Assembly (NCBI GenBank): GCA_017745295.1
Contig: JAGHZR010000010.1
Span: forward strand, 1 to 64,000
Origin: Novosphingobium sp.
Lineage (GTDB): Bacteria; Pseudomonadota; Alphaproteobacteria; Sphingomonadales; Sphingomonadaceae
Reading direction: 5' to 3'
DNA length: 64,000 nt
Below are positions 8,384-15,468 of this stretch, piece after piece. The translations under genes and the position numbers were made by a program. Position 1 is the first letter of the stretch. Each line of letters begins with the position of its first letter. A model generated the notes under the pieces. The model was not told the DNA's origin, did no database searches, and worked only from the letters and a program-made list of their open reading frames with translations.

Positions 8384-9049
8384 ATGCGCATCCTGATCGT
8401 CGAGGATGACGCCCCTCTCGCGCGCGGGGTAATCTCTCTGCTGCGCGCGGCAGGCCACGCGATCGACCATGTCGCCAGCGGCGAGGACGCGCTTTCGGTG
8501 GCGGCGACGGAGCCTTACTCGCTGGTGATTCTCGACGTCGGCCTACCCGATATCGACGGATTCGAAGTGCTGGCCCGGCTGCGGGCGCGCGGCGATCAGG
8601 TGCAGGTGCTGATGCTCACCGCCCGCGACGGCCTCGACGACCGGGTGCGGGGGCTGGACCTCGGCGCCGACGACTACTTGCGCAAGCCTTTCGACGTCGA
8701 GGAACTGGAAGCCCGCGTCCGCGCGCTCGGGCGGCGGCGGGGCGGCGATGCCGCGCCGGAAATGCGGATCGGTGCGATGACCATCAACCGCTCCACCGGG
8801 CGCGTCGAAGTGGGCGAACGCCTGATCGAACTGCGCCGCCGCGAATGGGCCGTGCTGGAAGCGCTGGCCGCGCGCGCCGGGCAGATCGTCTCGCGCGAGA
8901 CCTTGCAGGCCGAAGTCTTCGGCTTCGACGATCCGGTCGGTTCCAATGCGCTGGAAGTCAATGTCACCCGCCTGCGCAGCAAGCTGGCGCCGGACGGCCC
9001 GGCGATCCGCACCGTGCGCGGGGTCGGCTACATGCTCGACCGTTCGTGA
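8384..9049 (+). CDS. OmpR-family response regulator (TctD/CitB-like)
   Basis: A 221-aa response regulator. The N-terminal receiver domain has the acidic pair ED at residues 7-8, the phospho-acceptor Asp51 (VILDVGLPD) and the KPF lysine near residue 100. The C-terminal winged helix (residues 125-220) ends with RTVRGVGYMLDRS, typical of OmpR/PhoB regulators. It is divergent from the binding protein, porin and symporter operon across a 99-nt gap, and its stop overlaps the GTG start of the sensor kinase (GTGA). By this context it should switch on tricarboxylate uptake. Confidence 0.9.
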   Translation: MRILIVEDDAPLARGVISLLRAAGHAIDHVASGEDALSVAATEPYSLVILDVGLPDIDGFEVLARLRARGDQVQVLMLTARDGLDDRVRGLDLGADDYLRKPFDVEELEARVRALGRRRGGDAAPEMRIGAMTINRSTGRVEVGERLIELRRREWAVLEALAARAGQIVSRETLQAEVFGFDDPVGSNALEVNVTRLRSKLAPDGPAIRTVRGVGYMLDRS

Positions 9050-10452
9050 CGGCCGCCGAGGACACGACCAAACGAGCGCTGTCGCTGCGCCGCCGGCTCG
9101 GCATCGCGATGCTGGGTCCGCTGGTGATCGCGGCACTGGCGCTGGGCGTGATCGGCTGGGCGCTGATCTCCGATGTCGTGCGCCGCACCAACGACCGCGT
9201 GCTGGGCGGCGCGCTGGGTGCCATCGCCGAGACCGTGCAGGTGGAGCGCGGCGATGTCACCCTGGACCTGCCGCCCGCCGCCTTCGGGATGCTGGAGAAT
9301 TCCGAGCGCGACAATGTCTACTACCGCATCGCCGTGGGCGACGAACTGCTGACCGGCTACGCCGACCTGCCCGCGCCCGACCTTGCGAGCCTTTCCACCG
9401 AAGAGCCGCGTTTTCGCTATGCCGAGTATCGCGGCCAGCGCATTCGCATCGGCGAAGTGCGGCGAGACCTGCCGCGCGTGCAGGCGCCGGTGGTGGTGCA
9501 GGTGGCCGAGACGCTCGACAACCGTAATGCCCTGCGTCAGCGGCTGATGACGGCGCTGCTGCTGGGCGAAGTGGTGCTGGTCGGCTTCGCGCTCGCGCTG
9601 ATCCGCCCGGCGCTGGGCTGGAGCCTGCGCCCGCTCGCCGAACTGCGCGCCGCCATCGAGGCGCGCGACACCCGCGCCGCGCCGGACCTCTCCCCGCTGC
9701 GCACCGGCCCGCTGCCCGCCGAGCTGCAACCGCTGTCGCGCTCGTTCGACCGCCTGCTCGCCCGGCTCGACGATGCCACCAGCGCCATGCGCCGCTTCAC
9801 CGCCGATGCCTCGCACCAGATGCGCACTCCGCTCTCGGTGCTGAAAGTGCAGGTCGCGCTGGCCCGGCGCGGCTCGGACGAGGCGCTTCAGGAAATAGAC
9901 GAGGCCACCGACCGCCTCGAACGCCTGCTCACCCAATTGCTCACCCTGGCCCGCGCCGACGAGGCCGGCACGCTGCCGCCGCTGGAGCAGGTCGATCTGG
10001 TGGAAGTCAGCCGCCGGGCAATCTCCCGCCGCATCCGCCAGGCGATCGAGGCCGATGTCGAACTCCTGCTCGACAGCGACGAAACTGCCGAATTCCCGGT
10101 GCCCGAATTTCAGGTATTGGGCCATCGCTCGCTGGTCTACGAGATGCTCTCCAACCTCGTCGACAATGCCATCCGCTACAACCGGCCCGGCGGCAAGGTC
10201 ACCATCGCCTTGCGCAGGGACGAGGCAGGCACGCACCTGATCGTCAGCGACGACGGCCCCGGCATTCCCGCCGGACAGCGCGCGCAGGCCATGGCCCGCT
10301 TCGCCCGTCTGCAAGGAGAAAACGGCCCGCCCGGTAGCGGCCTCGGCCTCGCGATCGTGCAATCCTCTGCCGAGCGACTGGGGGCAACTCTCAAGCTGGA
10401 GGACGCCGGGCCGGGCCTGCGGGTCATCGTCACCTTCGGTCAGGGCGGTTGA
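9046..10452 (+). CDS. sensor histidine kinase (TctE/CitA-like)
   Basis: A 468-aa membrane sensor kinase with a GTG start that overlaps the regulator's stop. Transmembrane segment one is at residues 18-40 (GIAMLGPLVIAALALGVIG), followed by a periplasmic domain of about 120 residues of the TctE N-terminal type, and segment two near residues 165-190. HAMP-like linker, then HisKA with the phospho-acceptor motif TADASHQMRTPLS and HATPase_c with NLVDNAIRYN, DDGPGIP and GSGLGLAIV. It probably senses an extracytoplasmic tricarboxylate, directly or through the binding protein encoded divergently. Confidence 0.9.
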   Translation: MTAAEDTTKRALSLRRRLGIAMLGPLVIAALALGVIGWALISDVVRRTNDRVLGGALGAIAETVQVERGDVTLDLPPAAFGMLENSERDNVYYRIAVGDELLTGYADLPAPDLASLSTEEPRFRYAEYRGQRIRIGEVRRDLPRVQAPVVVQVAETLDNRNALRQRLMTALLLGEVVLVGFALALIRPALGWSLRPLAELRAAIEARDTRAAPDLSPLRTGPLPAELQPLSRSFDRLLARLDDATSAMRRFTADASHQMRTPLSVLKVQVALARRGSDEALQEIDEATDRLERLLTQLLTLARADEAGTLPPLEQVDLVEVSRRAISRRIRQAIEADVELLLDSDETAEFPVPEFQVLGHRSLVYEMLSNLVDNAIRYNRPGGKVTIALRRDEAGTHLIVSDDGPGIPAGQRAQAMARFARLQGENGPPGSGLGLAIVQSSAERLGATLKLEDAGPGLRVIVTFGQGG

Positions 10453-10477
10453 CAGCCCTGACCCCACCGCCTAGCCG
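10449..10477 (+). promoter_or_regulatory. putative promoter of the tyrosine leader
   Basis: A consensus -35 TTGACA (10449-10454) overlaps the kinase stop codon. With a 17-nt spacer the -10 would be TAGCCG (10472-10477), which is weak. Transcription would then start about 7 nt on, at or beside the ATG of the leader peptide (10485), making the leader nearly leaderless. Predicted by eye only. Confidence 0.4.
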
Positions 10478-10484
10478 GGAAGCC

Positions 10485-10529
10485 ATGACAAGCATGCTCG
10501 CCCTTGCAGGAAGCTATTACTACCGCTGA
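10485..10529 (+). CDS. tyrosine-rich attenuator leader peptide
   Basis: A 14-codon reading frame, MTSMLALAGSYYYR followed by TGA, with Tyr codons at positions 11-13 (TAT TAC TAC, 10515-10523). It stands about 100 nt upstream of a TyrA-like dehydrogenase gene. Three consecutive codons for the end product of the regulated pathway are the hallmark of a transcription or translation attenuator. The last Tyr codon and the Arg codon form one strand of the first hairpin. An SD-like GGGAA (10478-10482) lies close to the ATG. I know of no described tyrosine leader at this gene in sphingomonads, but cannot search. Confidence 0.7.
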   Translation: MTSMLALAGSYYYR

Positions 10530-10578
10530 TCGGCGGTGGACCTCTTGTCGTTCTCAACCGCTGCGTGACCAGCGGTTG
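10521..10578 (+). promoter_or_regulatory. alternative hairpins of a tyrosine attenuator
   Basis: Four segments can pair in two exclusive ways. Segment 1 (ACCGC, 10522-10526, inside the Tyr-Arg codons) pairs with 2 (GCGGT, 10533-10537). Segment 3 (CAACCGCTG, 10555-10563) pairs with 4 (CAGCGGTTG, 10570-10578), a perfect 9-bp stem with loop CGTGAC. Segment 2 (CGGCGGT, 10531-10537) can instead pair with 3 (ACCGCTG, 10557-10563), 7 bp including one G-U. Segments 2 and 4 lie in a diverged direct repeat, GCGGTKGACCTCTT. A ribosome held at the Tyr codons would cover 1 and favour 2:3. No T-run follows segment 4, so the output may be Rho-dependent or translational. Confidence 0.6.
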
Positions 10579-10632
10579 ACCTCTTCCCAGCAAGACCATG
10601 GTTACGGCAGCCCTCATCGAAGGCTCCTACTC

Positions 10633-11421
10633 GTGGATTTCCCGGAACGTCGTCAGTCGCAGCAGGCCCCCTCGCTAGGGATCATCGGATTCGGTGCTTT
10701 CGGGCAGCTGACCGCGCGCTATCTGCGGCCCTGGTTCCGCATCCTTGCCGCCGATCCGAATATTGCCGAATCGCCGATGGAGGGCGCAGCGATGGCCGAT
10801 CTCGGCGCGGTCTGCCGCTGCCATCTGGTGGTGATCGCGGTGCCGCTGACGGCGCTGGCGGAGGTCTGCCGCGAGATCGCACCGCTGCTGCGGCCCGGCA
10901 CGGTTGTCATGGACGTCTGCTCGATCAAGGTCCGGCCCGCCGAGATCCTGCTGAGCGAACTGCCGCCCCATGTCGACCTCGTCGCGACCCATCCGATGTT
11001 CGGCCCGCAGAGCATCCGGGCGGGCACGAAAAGCCTGAAGATGGTGATCTGCCCGCTACGAGGCCGCTCGGCCGGACGCATCGCCGCCTTCCTGCGCAAG
11101 CGCTTCGGGCTGTCGATCGTGCTGACCTCGCCCGAAGAACACGACCGGGAGGCGGCCTTTACCCAAGGCCTCACCCACCTCATCGCCAAGGCCCTGCTGC
11201 GCATGGATCCCTTGCCCGAGCGCGTGACCACGCGCAGCTTCGACCTGCTGCGGCAGGCCGTGGAAATGGTGCGCAACGATGCCCCCGGCGTCAGCCATGC
11301 CATCGAAAGCAATCCCTTTTCCGCAGAGGCCCGCAGCCTGTTCTTCGCGGAAATGGAGACTCTGCGCCTCAGCCTGGAACCAGCGCGCCCGACAGCCTCG
11401 CCCGCAGTTCCCCCTCCGTGA
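10633..11421 (+). CDS. TyrA-like prephenate/arogenate dehydrogenase
   Basis: A 262-aa NAD(P)-dependent dehydrogenase of the TyrA family, the last committed step to tyrosine (oxidative decarboxylation of prephenate or arogenate). The Rossmann motif GIIGFGAFG is at residues 17-25 and the family motif ATHPMFGPQSIRAGTKS near residues 118-134, with a catalytic-type histidine. It is shorter than typical bacterial TyrA and lacks an ACT or chorismate-mutase domain, more like the plant arogenate dehydrogenase form. The GTG at 10633 has GAAGG 9 nt upstream; the frame is open further upstream but passes through the attenuator. The tyrosine-rich leader supports a role in tyrosine synthesis. Its 3' end overlaps the convergent exonuclease gene by 53 nt. 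Confidence 0.8.
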   Translation: MDFPERRQSQQAPSLGIIGFGAFGQLTARYLRPWFRILAADPNIAESPMEGAAMADLGAVCRCHLVVIAVPLTALAEVCREIAPLLRPGTVVMDVCSIKVRPAEILLSELPPHVDLVATHPMFGPQSIRAGTKSLKMVICPLRGRSAGRIAAFLRKRFGLSIVLTSPEEHDREAAFTQGLTHLIAKALLRMDPLPERVTTRSFDLLRQAVEMVRNDAPGVSHAIESNPFSAEARSLFFAEMETLRLSLEPARPTASPAVPPP

Positions 11422-12259
11422 GGATCTCGATCCTTCCGCCCGCCCGGCGCAAGTCCTCGGCCTTGCGATACTGCGCCTCGGCCGTCACCCAGCGCCCGAG
11501 ACTATGCCGCGCGCTGACGACCAGCAACGTCGTGGTGGTGCCGACACCGGAGACGATGCGCGCCCCCTCGCCCGCCAGGAACTGCGCGAGAATGCCGTCG
11601 CGGGCCTCGCCGAGAATGGCCACGCGCTGCCCCCTGAGCGGACCCTGCGCGGCGGCGGTGGGCACCTTACGGGACTTGTCGGGCTTCGCCATCCAGCCCG
11701 CGAGGTCGATCCCGGTCTCCTCGATGGCGCGCACGATCACCATGCCCGCCGCCCGCGCGTCGCTCAGCGCGTCGTGATGTCTGTGCCGCAGGCCAAGGTG
11801 CCGCGACAGCACGTTGAGCCGGTGACTGGAAAGCTGCGGCCAGGCCCGCTTGGCGACGCGGACGCTGTCCAGCCAGGTCGTCTCGATCGGGGCGAGTTCG
11901 CCGATCCGGCAGGCCGCCGCCAGCGCGCCCTTGTCGAAGCCCGAATGCGCCACGGTGACGCGCCCGGTCAGGTGCCCGGCAATCGCGCCGTGGATCTCGC
12001 CGAACGTCGGCTTGCCCGCGACATGTTCGGGCGAGATGCCGTGGATGCGGATGTTGAAAGTGGAAAATTCGTCGCAGGGATCGACGAGCGTCTCATAAGC
12101 GAAGACCTCGCGCCCCTGCCGGAACCCGACGATGCCGATCTGGCAAATGCTGCTGACACGCGCGCAGGCGGTCTCGACGTCGACCACCACGAAGTCGGGT
12201 TCTTCGGTAGGGAAAGCAGGGTCAGGAGCAGGGAGCGGATCCGAATCCGGAAATTTCAT
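11369..12259 (-). CDS. DnaQ-like 3'-5' exonuclease with BRCT-like domain
   Basis: A 296-aa protein. The exonuclease domain (about residues 20-180) shows the DEDDh residues: VVVDVETA (Exo I, although the usual D-x-E-T-T/S is followed here by A), TVAHSGFDKGAL (Exo II) and RHHDALSDARAAG (Exo III with the H and D). The C-terminal region (about 207-280) has the look of a BRCT domain (LRGQRVAILGE, GARIVSGVGTTTTLLVV). It probably trims or proofreads DNA during repair. It is divergent from the radical-SAM repair gene and shares the LexA box in the 141-nt gap between them, which suggests SOS control. Confidence 0.85.
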   Translation of the reverse strand: MKFPDSDPLPAPDPAFPTEEPDFVVVDVETACARVSSICQIGIVGFRQGREVFAYETLVDPCDEFSTFNIRIHGISPEHVAGKPTFGEIHGAIAGHLTGRVTVAHSGFDKGALAAACRIGELAPIETTWLDSVRVAKRAWPQLSSHRLNVLSRHLGLRHRHHDALSDARAAGMVIVRAIEETGIDLAGWMAKPDKSRKVPTAAAQGPLRGQRVAILGEARDGILAQFLAGEGARIVSGVGTTTTLLVVSARHSLGRWVTAEAQYRKAEDLRRAGGRIEILTEGELRARLSGALVPG

Positions 12260-12308
12260 GGCGCGCGGTGTAGCAGGCCCGGCTCGTCATCGCGACCATC
12301 AACAATAG

Positions 12309-12323
12309 GAACATTTGAAGAAC
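12309..12323. promoter_or_regulatory. LexA (SOS) box, alphaproteobacterial type
   Basis: GAAC-ATTTGAA-GAAC (12309-12323), on the other strand GTTC-N7-GTTC, is an exact match to the alphaproteobacterial LexA consensus. It sits in the divergent gap between the exonuclease (start 12259) and the radical-SAM gene (start 12401), where it could control both. Confidence 0.8.
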
Positions 12324-12400
12324 ATTTTGATTGCGTCGGCGCGCGCATTCGGACAGTCTAGTGGCTCAACGCTGACTCGGAAGAACAAGGTTTTCGCGAA

Positions 12401-13651
12401 ATGCCCGCGCTCGAAGTGGCCGAAAAGCTGACGATTCTGGCGGATGCCGCCAAGTACGATGCCTCGTGCTCCTCGTCCGGGGTGAAGAAGCGCGATTCGA
12501 AGGACGGCAAGGGCATCGGCTCGACGCTCGGCGGCGGCGGCATCTGCCACGCCTATGCGCCGGACGGGCGCTGCATCAGCCTGCTCAAGGTCTTGCTGAC
12601 CAACAGCTGTATCTTCGATTGCCACTACTGCATCAACCGCAAGTCCTCGAACGTGCGGTGCGCGCGCTTCACCGCAAAGGAAGTCGTGGACCTGACGCTC
12701 GATTTCTACCGCCGCAACTATATCGAGGGACTGTTCCTCTCCTCCGGCATCATCCGCACGCCCGACTATACGATGGAGCAGATCGTCGAAGTGGCCCGCT
12801 CGCTGCGCGAGGATCACGATTTTCGCGGCTATATCCACCTGAAGACCATTCCGGATGCCGATCCGGCGCTGGTCGAAGCAGCGGGCCGCCATGCCGACCG
12901 CGTCTCGATCAATGTCGAACTGCCGACCGTCAGCGGCCTTCAGCGCCTCGCACCGGAAAAGTCGCAGACGCGGATCGAGGGCGCGATGGGCACGATGCGC
13001 GCCGCCATCGAGGACGGCGCCGATGCCCGCAAGCGCTTCCGCTCCGCCCCCGTGTTCGCGCCCGCCGGGCAATCGACGCAGATGATCGTCGGCGCCGATG
13101 CCGCCACCGACCGCGATATCGTCTCGCGCGCGGCCACGCTTTACGACCGGTTCGACCTCAAGCGCGTCTATTATTCGGCCTTCAGCCCGATCCCCGATGC
13201 CAGCACCGTGCTGCCCCTGCGCCGCCCGCCGCTGATGCGCGAACACCGGCTCTACCAGTCGGACTGGCTCATGCGCTTCTATCACTACTCGCCGCAGGAA
13301 GTGAGCGCCGCCGCCGATCCCGCCACCGGGATGCTGCCGCTCGACATCGACCCCAAGCTCGCCTGGGCACTGCGGTTTCGCGACCGTTTCCCGGTCGACG
13401 TCAACCGTGCCCCGCGCGAGATGCTGCTGCGCATTCCCGGCCTCGGCATTAAGGCGGTGGACGCCATCGTCGCCGCCCGCCGCTGGCGCACGCTGCGACT
13501 GGACGACGTGGCGCGCATGACCGTCTCGGTGAAGAAGCTGCGGCCCTTCATCGTCACCGCCGATTGGCGGCCGACCGCCCTGCTCGACCGCGCCGACTTG
13601 CGCCCACTGCTGACGCCGCCCGCCCGCCAGCTGGAACTCTTCGCGGCCTAA
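12401..13651 (+). CDS. radical SAM DNA modification/repair protein
   Basis: A 416-aa radical-SAM protein of the putative DNA modification/repair family (TIGR03916 type). The 4Fe-4S cluster motif is Cys70-x3-Cys74-x2-Cys77 (CIFDCHYC), followed by GLFLSSGI and YIHLKTIPDADPALV of the partial TIM barrel. The C-terminal part (around residues 325-370) contains helix-hairpin-helix DNA-binding motifs (APREMLLRIPGLGIKAVDAI). It is followed 2 nt later by a UdgX gene, a pairing widely seen, and lies behind a LexA box. The exact lesion or reaction is unknown. Confidence 0.9.
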   Translation: MPALEVAEKLTILADAAKYDASCSSSGVKKRDSKDGKGIGSTLGGGGICHAYAPDGRCISLLKVLLTNSCIFDCHYCINRKSSNVRCARFTAKEVVDLTLDFYRRNYIEGLFLSSGIIRTPDYTMEQIVEVARSLREDHDFRGYIHLKTIPDADPALVEAAGRHADRVSINVELPTVSGLQRLAPEKSQTRIEGAMGTMRAAIEDGADARKRFRSAPVFAPAGQSTQMIVGADAATDRDIVSRAATLYDRFDLKRVYYSAFSPIPDASTVLPLRRPPLMREHRLYQSDWLMRFYHYSPQEVSAAADPATGMLPLDIDPKLAWALRFRDRFPVDVNRAPREMLLRIPGLGIKAVDAIVAARRWRTLRLDDVARMTVSVKKLRPFIVTADWRPTALLDRADLRPLLTPPARQLELFAA

Positions 13652-13653
13652 CC

Positions 13654-15060
13654 ATGCCTGCGGTCCGCCTCGAAACCGAGGATGATTTCGACGGTTGGCG
13701 CGCCGCCGCCCGCGCCCTCGCGATCGAAGGCGTAGCCCCGGAACAGGTGGTCTGGCAGGTCGGCGACCACGCGTCCGATCTGTTCGCCAATCCGGGCGGT
13801 GACCGCGCCCCGCCCTTGCCGACCATCACACCCTTGCGCGTGTCGAAGCCGTTCCTCGAACTGGCCCGCGATGCCGCGCTCCATAGCGAGCCGGAGCGTT
13901 TTTCGCTGCTCTACACCCTGCTCCTGCGACTGCTGAACCGTCCGCAGGCCCTGGAGGACCGTGCCGATCCGCTCATTCGCCGGATCGAAGGCCTCGCCCG
14001 CAACGTCCGGCGCGACAGTCACAAGATGCACGCCTTCGTCCGCTTCCGCGAACTTGCCGATGGGGACGGTTCGCGCTTCGTCGCGTGGTTCGAGCCGGAG
14101 CATCACATCCTGCGCGCCAATGCCGGGTTTTTCGTCGATCGCTTCACCAATATGCGCTGGTCGATCCTGACCCCGCGCGGATCGCTGCACTGGGACGGCG
14201 CGGTGCTGAAAGAAGGCCCGCCCGCCACCCGCGCCGATGCCCCCGGCGACGATCCGGTCGAGGGCATATGGAAGGCCTATTACAGCGCGATCTTCAATCC
14301 GGCACGGGTCATGCCCCGCGCCATGCTCAAGGAAATGCCGCGCAAGTATTGGAAGAACATGCCGGAAACCGCGCTGGTCCCAGAGCTTATCGCCGGCGCC
14401 CGCAAGCGCGAACTCGGGATGATCGAGCAGGCCCGCAGCACGCCTGTTCGCGGACGAGGCCCCGAGTCTCTCGTACTGCTGGCCGAGGAAGCGGCAGGCT
14501 GCCGACGCTGCCCGCTGTGGCGCCCCGCCACCCAGACCGTCTTCGGCGAGGGCCCCCACGATGCCGAGATCATGATCGTCGGCGAACAGCCCGGCGACCA
14601 GGAAGACCTGGCCGGAAGGCCGTTCGTCGGCCCTGCCGGTGACGTGTTCGACCGCGCCATGGCGGAAGCCGGGATCGACCGCATGCGGGCTTACGTGACC
14701 AATGCGGTGAAACACTTCAAGTTCGAGCCGCAGGGCAAGCGCCGCCTTCACGCCCGACCGAACGTCGGGGAGATCGAGGCCTGCCGCTGGTGGGTCGATC
14801 AGGAACGCGCCATCGTCCGCCCGCGCCTCGTCATTGCCATGGGCGCCACGGCAGCCCGCTCGCTGACCGGCCGCGCCGTCGCCGTCGGACAGGAACGCGG
14901 ACGCGCCGTCCCCCTGCCCGACGGCACCCCGTGCTGGGTGACGGTCCATCCCAGCTACCTGCTGCGGCTGCCGCCCGAAGCGGACACTGAGGCAGAGTTC
15001 GCCCGCTACGTCGCCGACCTTCGCGGCGCCGCAGCGAGTCTTTCGGCCATGACGTCATGA
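13654..15060 (+). CDS. udgX: UdgX-type uracil-DNA binding protein with DUF4130 domain
   Basis: A 468-aa two-domain protein. The N-terminal 260 residues match DUF4130 (probable DNA metabolism protein). The C-terminal part, from about residue 275, is a family-4-like uracil-DNA glycosylase fold with CRRC cysteines, motif A GEQPGDQED and motif B HPSYLLR. The insert GKRRLHARPN carries the UdgX signature loop (KRRIH in the characterised protein, here KRRLH) with the histidine that becomes covalently joined to the uracil-derived abasic site. It forms an operon with the radical-SAM gene under a LexA box. The ATG at 13654 follows the upstream stop by 2 nt; the longer frame is overlap. Confidence 0.9.
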   Translation: MPAVRLETEDDFDGWRAAARALAIEGVAPEQVVWQVGDHASDLFANPGGDRAPPLPTITPLRVSKPFLELARDAALHSEPERFSLLYTLLLRLLNRPQALEDRADPLIRRIEGLARNVRRDSHKMHAFVRFRELADGDGSRFVAWFEPEHHILRANAGFFVDRFTNMRWSILTPRGSLHWDGAVLKEGPPATRADAPGDDPVEGIWKAYYSAIFNPARVMPRAMLKEMPRKYWKNMPETALVPELIAGARKRELGMIEQARSTPVRGRGPESLVLLAEEAAGCRRCPLWRPATQTVFGEGPHDAEIMIVGEQPGDQEDLAGRPFVGPAGDVFDRAMAEAGIDRMRAYVTNAVKHFKFEPQGKRRLHARPNVGEIEACRWWVDQERAIVRPRLVIAMGATAARSLTGRAVAVGQERGRAVPLPDGTPCWVTVHPSYLLRLPPEADTEAEFARYVADLRGAAASLSAMTS

Positions 15061-15205
15061 CTCGCCCTGTAACCTATAATCGCCATCCACACGGCGTTTC
15101 GAAGCAACGATTTGACGCAAATCACTCCGAAACGGAGAGAATTGGGTTAGCCCTTATCCCGCAAGTGCGAAGGCCGGACACGGCGCGCACCTCTGGAGGA
15201 ATGAC

Positions 15206-15409
15206 ATGAAGGTCTACACCCTGCGGTTCTTCGAGGACGAACACGGTCTCGCCAGGAGGCTGGAATTCAAGGCGCCGGATATTGCCGGAGCCGTCGCCAT
15301 CGCCCAGCGCGAGGCCGCCAAGCGCAGCGCCGAACTCTGGGAAGGTGCCCTCAAGCTCTGCACGATCGGCCGCTCCCGCCCCGAAATGGCGATCTTCGCG
15401 GTATCCTGA
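15206..15409 (+). CDS. small conserved hypothetical protein
   Basis: A 67-aa soluble protein with no recognised domain: MKVYTLRFFEDEHGLARRLE, then an alanine-rich helix (DIAGAVAIAQREAAKRSAEL) and LCTIGRS. The start is firm, since CTGGAGGAATGAC places GGAGG 6-7 nt before the ATG. It stands alone, with a TATAAT (15075-15080) and a small CTCCG-AAA-CGGAG hairpin (15125-15137) in the 145-nt gap upstream, and a terminator directly downstream. Codon use fits the neighbours, so I take it as a real gene. Role unknown. Confidence 0.7.
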   Translation: MKVYTLRFFEDEHGLARRLEFKAPDIAGAVAIAQREAAKRSAELWEGALKLCTIGRSRPEMAIFAVS

Positions 15410-15429
15410 GCCACGCTAAACGGGAAAGC

Positions 15430-15468
15430 GGCCGGGCACCAGTGCACCCGGCCCATCACTGATTTTTT
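15430..15468 (+). terminator. intrinsic terminator
   Basis: Stem GGCCGGG (15430-15436)/CCCGGCC (15447-15453) with a 10-nt loop, followed after a short gap by six T (15463-15468). It ends the small gene at 15206 and abuts the stop of the convergent chemoreceptor gene. Confidence 0.7.

Noticed and set aside
10598..10677. A second short frame (starting MVTAALIEGSYSWISRN) between the attenuator and the TyrA-like gene.
   Set aside because: No ribosome-binding site, out of frame with the gene and only one Tyr codon; it is more likely chance overlap, though it spans the GTG start.
15125..15137. CTCCG-AAA-CGGAG hairpin upstream of the small gene at 15206.
   Set aside because: A 5-bp stem in GC-rich DNA is expected by chance and no T-run or ribosome-binding site is tied to it.
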